A stretch of DNA of 64,000 nt from Crotophaga sulcirostris (GCA_013397455.1 VYZB01000173.1:1524479-1588478), one strand, 5' to 3'; shown: positions 26,401 through 41,400, counted from the stretch's first letter. A program made the numbers and translations. Notes: generated by a model from the letters alone, not told the origin.

Positions 26401-29400
26401 CCATGGAGCAGGAGGAATCCAGGAGTGCCCCAGCTGGCAGCCACAGGCTGGGGACATGGGCTGCAGAGAGCATCCCCTCTGTCCCCTCTCCCTCAACAGC
26501 AGAGCCACTGTGGGTTTTAGCCCTGCTCCTGCAAATCAGCACTTACAGTGCTGCACTCGAGCTGCCTGAGTATCTCCCAGGGAGCTGGTCCTGCATCCAT
26601 ACACAGCCACAACAAGCAGCAAATGACCTCAATCATTTAAAAAAATCCCCTTGGAAATTTCACTGTAAAGGAATGCAATGTTGGAGGTAAACGATCCAGA
26701 GTTCACGGGCATCCTGCTCGAGGGGATGATGCTTCAGCAGGGGTCAGACCAGAGCATCTCCAAAGGCTCTTTCAACCTCAACCCCACTCTTATTCATTGA
26801 TCCTAAAGCCTAAAACAAATTACCAGCTCAGGATACAGACTTCTATATATTTCTTACACACGCCCCCATACAATTATTTGTAGATACGTATTTAATTAGA
26901 CAGGGATATAAGGGCCAAAAAGCGGTCTATAAGCAAGCACAGAAATTAACTATTTGCTGCTCAGCAGTATGAACAGCTCCACAAAGGACAGCGCACCGAT
27001 ATCAGCCAAACTGGCCTCCAGTTGCATTCAGTATGTTTGGGCACGCTCTGCCCCCCGAGCCAGCTGCACCCCTCTGCAAATCCATCCTGCAACAGAACAT
27101 CGTGCCACAAATCACAAATTTCAGCCTCAATTCCATCTCAACTTCTCAGGGGGAGTAGGCAAGCACAGGCAGCAAGCCGAGTCTCTCCTGCTGCCTCCAC
27201 GGCAAAAGCTGCAAGAGAAACCTGCCCTTTTTTCCCCTAAGACTGCAACCTGCTTGCAAAGCAAAGGTGAAAACACCTCTAGGATTGCGCCCAGCAACTC
27301 CTGTCCAAGAATCTGCAACTGGAGTGATATTCCCAGCTTTGCCTGCGTTACTCCCACCCCAGTGATTTTGCAGGGGGAAGTTGCAAAATGATGAGGGGAG
27401 CTGAAAATGGTCCTGAGGCCTCAGGAGCACCTGGCTGCAGACAAGCTCTGCTGTAGCACAGAAAGGAAAAACTACATGGGAGAGGAAAAAGGAGAACTGT
27501 CCATAGTTTTAATTATTTTTTTTTCCAATGACAAAGGTGTCTGCCCCTTCCCGAGCAGCTCTCAGACATGATCTGCTGCTGGATTAGCGGGGCCGTCTTT
27601 AGAAAGGAATCAGGCTTTCTCTGCCGGCACATGGAGAGTGAGCTGAAAGGCAGCCAACTTCAGGAGAAGCCATTTCACAGAGGGGGATTTGGTGCTGATT
27701 TTCTCCTCAGCATCCTCTCTCCTTCCCTGGACCAGCTGCCTGCATGGGCACAATCCAGGAGACAGAGAGAAGATGCTTCTCTACCTTTGCAGGTTGCTCT
27801 GAGTGCCCGACACAGCGCAGCATCTGTCTGGCAGCAGGCCCCACATGGAGGCTGTTTTAGACAAAGTGAATTTGAGTCTTTTTCTAGTGCCACAGGCCCA
27901 AGAGTGATGGAATGGGAAGGGTGGAAAGAGGATAGCAAGCAGAGAATGGGGCTAGGGGCAGGTCACCCCAAGCCAAGGTGGGTAAAAGTGTCACCAGGCT
28001 CCATGCTCACCCCATCCCCAAGCACCTGGGAAGCCCATCCACCCGTGGGGAGCCAGCATCCTTCCCACAGCTGCTTCCCTTATTTGGTGCTCAGGAGCTC
28101 GGATCCTGTACGGTTTCCAAGAAGTTGCCATGGTGATGAAATGTAACCCAGAATGATGTTTTCCTGGCTCTGCGCCCCTTCTCCTCTCCACCCTGTCCCC
28201 CTCCTGAACCCAGCCTGGGTTTAGTGTTGCGCCAGGGATGGGGTGAGCATCCCTGTCCCACTGCATCAGCTCGCTGGGGTGCCCCAAATGAGGCAGCCCC
28301 CACCCGGGGGCCTGAGGATGGGCAACTCATAGCAAGTCAACTCTTGGCCATGGAAGAGCATCACCAGAGCCAGCACTCAAGGGGCTGTGATAACCCCAGT
28401 CCTCGGCACAGGATGGCACAGACTTCCAGCATGGTGTGCAAAAAGTGACCATCTGTCCCCCATTTTTTCACTCCATTGCCCAGAATCTCTTTATCCAGCA
28501 GAGAGGTGGAAACTTGATTCAAACAAACATCACACAAAACCCATCCATGGCCTGCTTTGCACCAGGACCATCCTGGGGACTTCCTGAAAGGGGACCTGAA
28601 AACTGGGGCTCAGGGGAGCCTCAATGCTGTTTTCAGCCCCCCACCACTGCAGCTCAGCTCAGTTGGAGGCGCCCTCCCAGACGGTTCCCCCCGGCAGTGG
28701 GACACGAGCCTGGAGGTCAGGCAGCTTCAGGGACAAGGCTGTTCTCAGCCTCGGCGAGGGACGAGGGTGGCCTTGGGGTCACGTTCCCCATCTGTGGGAT
28801 TCTCCCCCACTCTGGCCACGTGGGAGCCCAGCAGGAACGAGTGAGTCACGGCTGGCCCCGCTTTTTACCATTTATAGTCAAAGTGAGCACGAAGCCACCG
28901 CCGGGTCCCTAGAGAGCCCGGCTCCGGCCCCCGGAGCTCCCAGCCTGGCCCTGGCCTTTAGTATTTTCCTTTCATTCCCATTATCTCTGGGGTCATCTCA
29001 AGGGGGGTAATTGGAGCCCAATGGAATTTCATCCTGTTTCTGCCGAACTGGCCCGTGAACGGCCAAGCACCTCTCCCTGGTCCCCACGAGGACCAAGTGG
29101 CTTTGCAGCCGCTTCTGGGACAGCGTGTGCAGGGCTGGTGCCACAAGACAGTACCCAGGAGGTGAAACATGGCCCCAGAGCAGCCAGGAAAGCAGCAGCA
29201 GCTATGTGTGACCCTGGGAAGTAATGACCAGGAATTAATTCACGCTGTCCTGCTGCCCTGGCTCGCCCCGGCTCTCGCTTTCTGCACAGGCAGCATCAGA
29301 GGGCTGGCAGCACACTCTTCCAGCTAGTTTGGAGGGTCTTCCCCAGGAGGAGAGCAATGCCATGGCCCTGAGACAGAAGCAAAGGAGGGGGTGACAGCGT

Positions 29401-32400
29401 GTGTACCCTTCTGGAGTTACCTGGGGAGTTGGGGGCTCTACCTTCCTCTTCTTCTTCTGATTCTGCTTGTTTGTCCTCGGATAGACTATCAGCATCTCCA
29501 GCCACCTGCAGGCAGAGAAAGCAAAAGGTGAGGTGTCGAAGGGCAGCATGGTCATACTCAACCATAGGGTGTAACACAGCTTCCCACAGGCTGTGGGCCC
29601 CAAAGCTGTTCCCCTCACAACAGATGGCTCTGACCAGCCTCTCCCACCTCTGGATCTCATCTTCCACCATGGGAGACGCAGTCCTATCCTGCCTCCAAGA
29701 CTGCCTGCAAGTGAACCGCTCACTCCCTCCTGAGACGCAGCATCTGCACTTCACCCCTAACCCCATCCTCTGGGGTTTGCAACTTGGCCATAAGCACAAC
29801 CCCAAGCTGGAGTTGGACACGCAGAGGAGCTCAGCCTCTCCAACCTCATCAGGGTCAGCACGGTACACAGTACCCAGAAATCAAAATCATCCCAAGCAGC
29901 TCCTAGTGGAAAAGTGAGGAAAGACATGTCAGGAGAAGGGATGACCACAGGCTACTTTGGTTCAAACCTCCCTTATTGCATGAGTAAGAACACGGATCTG
30001 AGGATCCTGAAAGACATTCAAGAGGGACAGAGACTCCAGCAGGAGCCTCCCCCTTGTGTGATAACAGCGCCCGCACACAAAGTGCTTTTGTCCAAGAAAG
30101 AGCAACATGAACTTGGCATTGAGAAGTCTGCTCCCTGCACAAGCCACTTGTTTGGGGGACCCTCTCATGCCCTCCTGCTGCAGCCTGACGACCTGCCCCT
30201 CCATATCCGTGAACTCCATGGGGATTCATGGGCTGCTGGGAAACATTCCTGCTTCAGATGTCCCTGTTTCCCTCTCCTGTTCCCCTCACTTTGCACACTG
30301 CTGCTATAAAGTGTTTAGAGATGACCACATCAAGTGGGGTTTGGTTAAGCAATGAACACCAGAAGCATGCAACAAACGTAAAACAAATTCTCCTCCAGCC
30401 AGGGAAATCTTCCTGTCGTGCTGCAACTGCAAATGAAACCCGCCTGGCTCAGACCCAGAGTAGGACTGTTTTGGGATGATTAATGCTTGCAGTCAGGAGC
30501 AAACGCGCTGCTTCAAAATCCAGCACCAGGCCAATGAACAATAAATCAGCCCCACCTTGCTCTGCAATGCTTCTCCCGCCCGCATGGCTGGCAGGACCGG
30601 CAACAAAGGGCTGAGCTGCGAACTGGAGCGTGGGGAGAGGGAGAACAGAGGAAGGCATGTATGTTGGTCATGTTCTGGGGCACAGTCATCACTCCCACCT
30701 CAGCTGGGGAGATAGGAGGAGGCTCCCCCCATGCCACACTCCCTTAATGCCTCTGCATCCCAGTTCTGCAGCTGCTGCAAGCCCACCACTGAGAACAGGG
30801 CCAGGGAGGAGGTTGTGCTGCTGGCGTACAGACCTGCTGTACACCGATGCGGTGTGCAGAGGGGGAATCATCTGCACTCCCTTGTCTCAGCAGAGTAGGG
30901 AAGTTTCAATGCATATATTCAAACATATATCTGATCAAAATCCCAAGATGTTGGCAGGAAAATACCTATTTCAACTAGCATTTACCAAAATGGGGGAGTC
31001 ATAATTGAAGAAAATACTTGGAAATAGAAATCATCTCAACAGCACTGACTTTGCTCCTGCTGGGCCTAAGGGGAGCAGGTGACACCATGCTGCAGGTGCT
31101 TTGGAAAGACTGGGAAAGAGCGAGTGCTCCATCCCTTCAACTTTCTGCTCTAGTTTCACGTGTCAACAAATACTGGGAGGGAGGCAGTGAGCACCAGACA
31201 TCCCACATGGGCAATGTTCACATGCGAGCAGCAGCTCTGTTGGGTTGTCTCTGCCATGGCTCTGCACCCTCACTGTCACTGTCTTCAACCCGAGCCAGTA
31301 CGCAAGCAGTGGATGAGGATGTTTCTAGGTCACCGTCCAACACCTGGAGTTGGGAAATCTACTGCTATTTGCTCATTTTAGTAGTCTAATCTTCAGTGTT
31401 GCTGAGCAACCGCATCCCAGCAGCAGACATTCCTACAAGAGGTATTTTAATCATCCTCGGAGGTCAGACGCACCACTGGGAGTAGGGGCATGGGCTGCAT
31501 CCAGCTCCTCTGCCAGTCTGCCCGCAGGGAGTGAGCAGGGCAAGGTGGGTACTGCAATTGCAAGTCCGAATGGGGACGTGGTAAATGCAGAGTGCACAGC
31601 CCCAAGAGGCCACATCTGCCCAGGGATGGATGAGGACCAGAGGGCGTATGGCACTCATGGTCAGACATGCCAGCCCTGGGACTATGGGAACTGCAGCTGG
31701 TGTGGGGACAGGGCCTGTGCCAGTGGGCTGCAGGCCTGATCAGATGCTGTCGTAAAAGCACTGTGGGGGCATCCCAGCACCCATCGGCTCCCAACTCCAT
31801 CCTGGTATTCATCCTCAGCCAGCAAAGAGCCGCTTTTTCTGCTGGTGCTGAAGCTGCCATGTCCAGGCCAGGAGCATCTCAGCATTGGATGCACCCTCTG
31901 AGCAACCCACACACACTCCTGAGTAGCTCACCTTGCTCCCGCAGGTAAATGCTACTAGGAATGTTGATCTGCAGCGGGGAGCAGGAAGTTGCCCAACAGC
32001 AGACAACAAAATTGACCTGAAAACAGTTGCCTTCTTAAGTAACGCGTGACACAGGAGCATCTCATCTCCGGGGCCTGGCCAAGGCTCCCAGCAGAGACTG
32101 AGATTCCTTGAGCACTGGCTCTGAAAGGTGTCCAGAATGTTGGGAAGCCTCAGGCTCCACCCTGGCATGGCTAGGCATGAGCGCTAGGTGTGGATGAAGG
32201 ACAAGTCATCTGCTGCCATGCAGGTCTCTGCTGAAGTCAGTGCTCAGGCCAGGTGATGGCAGGGGTCAACAAGGCAACAGAGCAGGGAAGGGGAAAGAAA
32301 CCCCATCCTTACCAAAACGGTGGAGAAGATCGGAGCTGCTCATGAGGCAGCAGTCACCCCTGGCCCCTAGGACTGTCCCTACAGCAGGCTGTGACCGTCA

Positions 32401-35400
32401 CTCAGGGATCAGTCTGGGTATGCACTGCCACAGCACCCAGCCTTGGGCAAAGTCCTACTCACCCTCCTCTTCCTCCCAGCTAAGGGAAGAGCCCCATAGT
32501 GGCTCAGTCCTTAGACCTGCACTCACCCACTGATGATCTCCTTGTTCTCAGCCCGGATGAAGTGCTCCTTCTCCGGTGTCAGGATGCACAGGGAGAATTT
32601 CTGCCCTGTCCGGCTCTCCCCATCCACCACATCTGTGCACTGGTTCATGTTGATGGTGCCCTGCGGAAGGGTTGTTGGCTGCAAGGGGAAGAAGAAAGAA
32701 GGAACGTTTAAGGACAGAAATGTAGATAAGTGGAGAGTTGAGCCCTAAAACCTCTCCCGATGGGACACCAAGCAAGATGCTTTTCCTACATCAGATGTCC
32801 AGCGAAGGACGGCTGCACCACTGCAGCACGGGGACACCAAAGCAAGGCACTGAGTGGCCAGCTTTGAGTCTGCAGCTGCAAACCATCTGGGGCGATGGGG
32901 TGGCACCGGGGGACAGGGGGGTAGAAAAGCGCAAGGTCCCACTGCCCTCAGCACAGGATGGCTCAGAGACTGTAGACAGATGGACAGACAGTGTGCCAGG
33001 TTTTTCCCATTAAAGCCAATGAAACAGGGGTTTGCCAGGGAGGAACTGCAGTATAGAAGGGACTTTGTTTGTCTGATGGCGCTGCAAACACGGTGTCACG
33101 GCCCCCTTGCTCCACACAGACACAGTGGAGTGGGAAAGGTGGTGGCCTCCCTGGCCAGAGGGGATATGGAGGGACCCAGAGGGGTGTCAGCACTGACGAG
33201 AGCTGACGGGTCCATCTGTGGTGGTGCTGGCTCATCCGATTACAGTGCAGCCACCCGCTCCCAGTGCTCGGTGCCTGCAACCCTTCTCCTCGAGCAGCAA
33301 TGCCATGTCCCCTCCATCCCTAGCCTGCCTGTGCCCCACCAGGCTAGATGACACTGGGGTCCCCCTCCATCCCAGCATAAACCTGCACCTGGGGCACAAA
33401 TGACTGGACAGAGGGACTGCTCTGAGCTGCCAATGGCACCGAAGGAACACCCAAAGCAACTCCTGCCCAACTCCTCACCCCAGCAAAGCCTCCTTGTGCC
33501 CTCCAGATGGCTGGACCAACAGGGAGACAGATTTTTGGCACATGCTGTTAAGGTTTTTGCCATGGAAACAGGCTCCCCTGTCAGCAAAACCCCTCCAAAA
33601 GCAGCCTGCACCATGCAAAGTAGAGGCAACTGGGGAGAGCTTGAAGGCCCCAGCCTACGACCCCAGGAAATTCAGTGCATCCCCCAAAGTTCCCTAGTTT
33701 ACCCATCTGTGGGCCACAGAAAACAGTCCCCTTTCCCAGGAAAAGGGCTTTCCCTGTGGCTGTGCCCCCAGGTGGGAGCATCCCATGACAGTGCAGGGCT
33801 GGCACTGAGCCATCACAGTTGCTGTGGCATCCGTGTCCCCACACCGATGGGCCTAGCTGTACATCAAGGACACCAAAACCCCCTTGTTTTCCCATTGTGG
33901 AAACTGGCACCAGTGTCCACAGACCCTGCAGGACGGAGGGAAAGCCAAGTGGAGTCCAGATCCTCGGCAGGGAGCACGCACAGCTGCCCGCCCTGCAGCA
34001 CTGCAGGGTGCCGGCTCCTAAGAGGATTTTTTGTCTTAGAAAACAAAAATAAAACCCCGCTTTCCGGGAGCTATAAAAACCCAACGGAAAAACTTTCTCC
34101 CGCTCCAAGTGGAGTCTTGAAAACCTTTTTGTCTCATGGGCCTGTAACACAGCCAAGACCTCCAGGACCAGGACCTGGATTGTTGTGTGGTTCTGACCAC
34201 CTTCCCCACCCTCAGCATTTTTCGCATCAGGGAATGCAACTGGAACTGGAGAAAAAAGGGCCAAGGGCAGCTCAAGGAGGGACCTCCAGTCCCTTGTGAG
34301 GACCCTGTGTCATTCAGCACCTCTTGCCACAGGCACCCCATGACTCTCTGGGAGGCCCTACATGGATTTGGCAGGAATCACAGAACGGTTTGGGTTGGAA
34401 GCGATCTTAAAGATCATCCAGTTCCACCCCCCCTGCCATGGGCAGGGACACCTCCCACTACACCAGGCTGCTAAGAGGCCTCACTGCAAAACCTGCCTGT
34501 TCTCCTCCCTCTTGAACTCCATAGCAGCGTTCAGGGTGGCTTCCCCTGCTGCTCACACCCAGCCCCAACCCAAGCGTGCCCAGAGCAGAGGATCTGGTTT
34601 GGGTTCCCCCCCCATCACCAGGTCAGCCCTGTGAAGTGGTTTTGCTGTGTGCCCCTCCTTGGGAGAGTGAACGCCAGCATCCCACACAGCCCGATGCATC
34701 AGTCCCTGTCCACCACCGCACATCCAAGCTGGGGTGTCAGGAGAGGGGCTGTGAGCAAAGCCAGTACTGCCCCTCCTTGCACCTGCAGCCAGGAAAAGGA
34801 CAGGCACCAGGGATGAGTCCTCCACCCCACAGCAGCCCCCCTGCACCTCTCAGAAGCAGATGAAACCTGACAGACCAGCAGCTTCGCTTGTTTGGAATGT
34901 AAATTCCTTTACATCATTTATTTCCTTCCTTGGAGGCAGTGCAGGCACCTCAAAGCAACATGAAACATGTTGCCCAGAGAGGCTTGGGTGTCCCATCCCT
35001 GGAGGTGTTCAAGGCCAGGCTGGATGGGGCTTTGAGCACCCTGATACAGTGGGAGGTGCCCTAGCTCACTGCACAGGGGGTGGAACTGGATGGGCTTTAA
35101 GGTCCCTTCCAACTCAAACCATTCTATGAAATGCAAATGGTGTCAAGCGGAAACACAGCACACACACCAACTCCATGAAGGAAAATGATGGGGCTCGTGC
35201 AGTCTTGCACTGAGAGTGCCTCAAAACGGGCCAGGGATCCTTGGCAGAGGGGCTGGCAATGGTGCACGGCTGCTCCCCCCAGGGAACCAGGAGAACAGGG
35301 ACAGCCTTTGCATCCACAGCCACAGGGCAGTGGTACAGGAGCAGGGGCAATGAGAGAGACTCAGCAGCATGGATGAGGACACACAGACCCCTTTCTCACC

Positions 35401-38400
35401 TCTGAGCACCTGTTTCTATATTAGGGGTTCCTCAGAGCTGGGGATCCCTAGGAAAGGACAGGCAGACTTGGTCCCCATTCTGGTCCCAGGACAGGAGAGG
35501 ACTGGGTGGCTCCAGCAATTGGAAAGGAATAAATAAATGCAAAAGCAGGGACGTGTTACGCGCAGAGACGCCAAAATAATAACAAGGCCAAGACTACAAT
35601 GAGTCCTTTGAAAAGCAGATGCTTTGATACAAGATTGAACCCAGTGTTCAACCCCAGGGCCACAGGGAGGCTTCACGTCTGGGTGAAGCAGGAGTGGACG
35701 CTCAGGCTCAGCTCCTGTTTTGGGCTGGTCCCCGCCTCGGGGACAGTCTTGTCCCCAGGTGCTGGCTCTGCATTTGCCATTTCCCATGCTGCTGTCAACA
35801 GCACGCAGCACACAGCTACTCCACAACTGGATGTGGTGCCTGGGTGCATCTTTAAACAGGGGAGAGGAGTGGAAGCACAGCAGGGTGCTCAGAGGACACC
35901 ACCATGGACACCATCAGGAACACCAGCTCTCCTCGGTGCCACCTCCAGCCCGGCAAGCGAAACAGCCCCGCACTACTCACCGCATGTCGGCACAGGGAAG
36001 GCAGCACCCACATCATATGAGCAGCTACAGCTCTCCACACTGCCAGTATCAGCAGAGGAACCAGAGCCAAGAAACAATAGCGTTGCTGTTTCCCTCTGGC
36101 ATGACAGATCCGTATTTACACACACACGTGCTCGCAGCGTCCCCAGCCATACCACACAAAGCCTATAGTACGCTCTCCTCCTCCTCTCTCCTCCCAAGTG
36201 CCCAGGACAAGAGTCGTGCTGTGCTCTCCACATCCACAACCCCAGCAGCCTCCAGACAAAACGATGGAGCCTCTGGATGGCGGCTCTTAGGATGTAGAGC
36301 CCAGCAACCACAGCATCTCCCACCTTGGACAGAGACACAGAAATAATGGGAATCTCTTACAAGCCCAAAGGAAGAAATCCCAGGGGAGGCACTACTGGGG
36401 AGACCCAGGTGCTGTGGAAGGAGGATGCACAGTTGTGGATGCTCTGTGGGCAATGAACTCTCAGGTGCAGGGGTTGATGCTCTAAGTCCACATGGCTTAT
36501 CTACAAAAGTCCCCCATTCCATATGGTTTTGCAGGGCTGAGGTAGTAATACAGGATTATCTAGATTCACTCATCCCCAAATTTTCTCCAAGCACTTTCCC
36601 CATCGTTTCTAGCATGTGTGCATCATAGGAGCTTGATCCAAAACATAATGTAACTCACTCAGCAATGTACACAAGATGGTTTTGAGCAGGTAACCCCACG
36701 GTCAAGCTCCCAAGGAGTGGCTCTGCCATGGTCTCAGAGGGACACAGCCAATGCCCACGCCATTCTCCAGGGCTATTACACAACGTGGGTTGATGAAAAC
36801 TGGAACACAACCTTTAAAGAAAGGCGATGGGGCAGGGGGAGGAGGAAGCCAAACAAAAGGGACATTTTACTTTCTGCCAAGAAACAGGAGGGGAAGAGAA
36901 AAAAAAAAATCCACAACCATTTGTCTATCTCGCATGGCGGGCTGGTTGCCTTGGCACCGGGGCTGGGCCATCCCTGGGGGGAGATCACGCCTCTGTAACG
37001 CTGCACGGGAAGGGCATGGGCTCTGCCTGGCTCCCAGCACTGCTCCAAAGCAGCAGCGAGCCTGCGGCACCCAGGGAAGAGACATCCACACTGCCTCCAT
37101 AAATGCTTCTTGACAAATGTTAGTTCTCCAAGCTAAAATATTCATGAGGGTGGCTGCGCGCTGCTCATTCACAGCACTCTAGAGTACTCTGCAAAGGCAG
37201 CTGCCGTGTTTGCTAAAAGCTTCACCCGTTCTCGGTGCCCGGCTGATCGCGGTGCTTGAGGTGGGATGCAAGGGGGATCTTGGGAGGGAGCAAGACTCTG
37301 CTGCCCCATCGCTGTGGGTGCATCAGAGCAACATCAAGACAACCGTGCTTTGGGCAAGGGCAGCAACGCAGCTTGGACAGGCAGCTCCTGGCACCCAGCA
37401 CGGTGCACCCTGAGCTGCCCAGGCCCCGGGTGAGCAGGGCTGGCACAGCAGCATGGCTTTGATGAGCGTTTTAGGCTTCCTGCCACTAGGCACAAGGCTA
37501 TCGATACGGCCACAACGCGAGCAGAGCTCTGCAGCGGGCAGATTTTATTACACTTATAGATCATCTAACAGGCTGAGCATCTTGGATTTATTAAATTAGA
37601 CAAAGGCTCTTGAAAACAACCTCTGCGGGCTCTGCAAAAGGATGGACTGGAGCAGTCACCCATCAAAGGGGAGTAGAAGGTTGTGCTCCTCCATCTCACA
37701 CCTCCCTGCAAGCAGGAGCACTTCCCTATGGCAGCTCTCTGCTCTCCCTGTGCCATCCAAGTAGGAGGTTGGTATTTTTTCTTGGTCACCTGAACACACC
37801 TTTCCCACCTGCAGCCTTCCCGTATCACCAGCTACAGCTCAGTGAAGCCACTGAGAAACCTCTGGCTTGCTTGGGCAGTGTACCAGGAAATAGAAAAGCA
37901 GGTTTTTACCATGTGCAAGGGATTGCAACGGAGGTACCAAGCAACACACATCCCCCTGCACCTCTTAATGGACACCTCAAGCCTCTGTGTAAGAAACAGG
38001 GGAGGTGCCCCCACCTATCACTGCTGCTGAACTCTCCAGCCAGCCAGAAGCCACTGCCCCCTTTCACTAGGAGTGCTCTGCAGATGTGACCCTGGCACAT
38101 GCCATGGCTCTGCACCTGCATCAAATCTGGCTCGCAGTGCTGCCAGCAGCCGCCCTGCACCAGCACAAGGAAGAGACAGGACACCTGCCCCGGTGTGCAG
38201 CCAGCGATGCAGAAACGCCCTCCTAGCTGGACAAATGCCACAACGCTTCCCCTAGCTCCATCACACATTTCCCCACTGTTGGCCTCTGCTTATCCATCAC
38301 GGGCACCAACAGCAGGATCCTGAAATTTGTCTTGCTGGAGGAGCTCCCCACAGCCCCAGGCCACCCACTGCAAGGAACCAGCTTGGGGAGGTGGGCTTGG

Positions 38401-41400
38401 AGGACGGGTTAGCAAACCCCATGCATGTCTGTCCCTGCATAGCTCTCCTGTGCCTCTACCAGGACATAAAACAACATCAGCTCCACTTTCACCAAGGGGA
38501 GGGAATTTTCTTCCCAGGGAGCAGTTTGGGGAGGGGGTGAAGCACAGGGGCTGGGCAGGAGAGTTCAGCCAGGGGCCACTTTTAAGCGGAGTCGGTGTTT
38601 ATGTCCGCAGACAGCAAGTCTAAACACTGAGTGAGGCTGCGAGCTGGCTGTGAGCACCCTCAGGCTCCTCTCCCACCCTGTGCCACCTCAGCCAGACATG
38701 GGCAGCACCTTTCCTGGGGGTGCCTGGGCAGCACGTTTGGGGCCACACATCCCATCCACAGTCCTGTCCCCATGGGTGCCCATTCGGGGAGCGCACGCTG
38801 GAGCGGAGGGAGCCTGGCCGGGGCTGCGCAGGAGGCTGGAGCCAGCTCTTCTTGGCCTTATATGGCGATTTTCGCACCACTCTTGCAGCTCCCAGCTGCT
38901 CCCCACTCCAAAGCAGGGTCTGGAGCTGGCAGCCAGCGCCTAGCCTGCCTCCTTCCTGTTAACCTCTTTCCTGCTGAACAGCCTCCAAGGGGTCCATGCC
39001 CAATGGGGACGGTCGCATCCTGTCCTGACACAACTGCCTGCACCAGGCAGGGGAGGCCAACAAACCTGGTGCTGGTCACCAATTGGGTGCAGCCTCCCTT
39101 GGCGCTGGGGTTCAACCCTCTGGGTCCTCGGGAGCGTCCCCAAGTCCAGGGAGCCCTTTGGGGGAGATTGTACCTGTGCACACGTATGCTCCATATCCAA
39201 CACTGCTGGAGGGAAAGAGGGGCAGAAGATGCAGAGGAGATCAGCACTGTGATGGAACAAGAGCGAGATCCCACGAGGATGAGGGCTGAAGAGCTGCGCC
39301 AAGCTGCAATTCCAGCTTTTGGGGGACCAAATCAAAAGCGCAGCATTACACAAAGAGGTTGGAGCAGCTGCTCAACAAATATCCCAGCTCTCTGAGGTCA
39401 AACAAAAGCCTAGCATTGCTCGGGCACTTGCCGACCCCACCGTGCTGAAGGCACCATCTCACAGCCCTGCATACCCAAGAGTCATTCTTCCCTCTTGCTC
39501 CCTGGGATTTAAATGCTTTTAAAATGCAAAATGTCCTCCTCCCCTCCTAGGAGGGGGGTGGGAGGAATACATGATAGCGGATCTGACCCCATCTGCTCAC
39601 AGCTGCCAGCGTGGCATCTTCCCTGCTCCCCGATGTGCAGGCACAACAGCCACTCAGCCAAAGGGGACGCAAATATCTGTGGCGTTCAAGCGAGTTGTTA
39701 TGGTTACGAGCCCAACGGCAAAAACCCAGTGAGACCAACGCTCTGGGACCATACATGCAGTGAGGGACCAGAGCTTGGTGCAGGGACCGTGGTGAGCGAG
39801 TTGCCTGGAGAGGGAAACGTGGTTGTTTGGGGGTGGGAAGGAAAAGCGGGCTTCATCTGCATCTTGATATTTGAATTTTAAATTGCACTGTTCCAAATTG
39901 GCCTTGTCAACTTTGTTCTCCACCCACTCGGTGTAGGAGACAAGTCCCAGGTGGGACTTCCTAAGTGAATCCATCTCTCCTTGAGCCTAGCGGGGAAGGA
40001 GGGATGGGTCTCCTGGTCTCCAGCTATCCTACAACCTCTCCTATAAACATACCTGAGCAGAGGAATCGGAGCAAACACACAACAACAGACCAAGCCATCA
40101 CAAGACCATCACAGCTCTGCAAAGCCATCTCTGACAGCCACTGTCTTGAGCTCTGGATAATTTAAGACCCTGCATTATGCCATGAGTTGCACACAGAGCA
40201 AGGTGAAAAATGGTAAGTGCTTCCCACAATAAAAGAGAAAATAAAATGGCAAGACATTTCCTGATGTCTCAGTGGAAGAAAAAGAGAAAACTTTGAATTC
40301 TGTATGAACTAGAAATATTCATTTTTTCCCCTCCACCACAAAAACAGAAGAAGGAAAACACCACCTTGCAATGGACAAAGTCAGCAGAAACCCTTCAACA
40401 TAGCTCTGCCACAAGGCATAGGGCTGGACCCACTCAAGCCAACCCCATCCAACCAGTGGACCCAGTGCTCTAACACAGACACGGCTGCTGGTTTTTACCT
40501 ACTTGGTTTCTTTTAGGCTCAGCTGACCTGAAAATTTGCTCGGCAGATATTGCTTTGCAGTGGGTAAGAGCAATTTAATCGCTGTCATTGCTCTTCCCAC
40601 CCTACTGTGCGTATGCAGGTCACCCCTGTACTTGTCTGCTTTTCCTTCTGCAGGGAAATAACAGGCTCTGGTCTGACTGCAGGAAAGCAAATGCTGGTTA
40701 CATCCCACATTGCATATCTCCTGCAGGAGCCATGCCCTACAGTGCTGCTTGGCAGTTCGGTTTCTCCCAGACCTCTGTCCCCAAGGACTGTCAATACAGG
40801 GACTACAGGTATACGATGAGGGGAAACAGTTTTCAGTTGAAAGAAGGGAGATTGAGACGAGATCTTAGGAAGAAATGTTTTCCTGTGAGGGCTGGGAGAC
40901 ACTGGCACAGGTTGCCCAGAGCAGTTGTGGCCACCACATCCCTGGAGATGTTCAAGGCCAGGCTGGATGGGGTTTTGAGCAACCTGACCCAGTGGAAGGT
41001 ATCCCTGCCCATTACAGGGGGGTTGGAATCAGGTGGGCTTTAAAGTGCCTTCCAACTCCAACCATTCCATGATTCTATGATCTTGCACCAGCGCTCACTG
41101 ACTGCAAACAAGGCAAGAAGGACAACCCTGGGGTTCAGCAGCACAGGATCTGCCGGAGGCTCGGGCAACTCCCACGGGCGCAGATGCTTCAGTGGAAGTT
41201 CTTGAATCCGGCCAAATCAGCCTGGAAATCTCATTACTCCCCAACACTGCTCTTAAGAGCTTTGCAGAGCTTCCTGCTAGGCTGGGAATACCACGCAGCT
41301 GGGCTCCCAGAGCGCCTGCGGGTCCACAGCTGGGGGCGTGAGGGCCAACCCCAGTAGAAGGTTGGGTTGGCTTGGCCAATCAAGCAGTATCCACATCCTG

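Larger units (their letters stand above)
24870..29420 (-). other. MPRIP intron 5
   Basis: 4.6 kb. Carries two CR1 fragments, at about 25,034-25,105 (minus) and 26,683-26,803 (plus). The rest shows no exon or RNA gene; a 289-codon plus-strand frame crossing the first CR1 is treated as chance. Confidence 0.88.

Noticed and set aside
29296..29868. Minus-strand frame with an acidic EEEEE stretch
   Set aside because: It covers exon 5 in a wrong frame; the correct frame gives the PH1 end [13 protein letters not shown] with proper splice phase.
33400..34299. 299-codon open frame on the plus strand in intron 3
   Set aside because: No recognisable domain, ordinary intronic base composition and no splice partner. 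Chance frames of this length occur in GC-rich introns.
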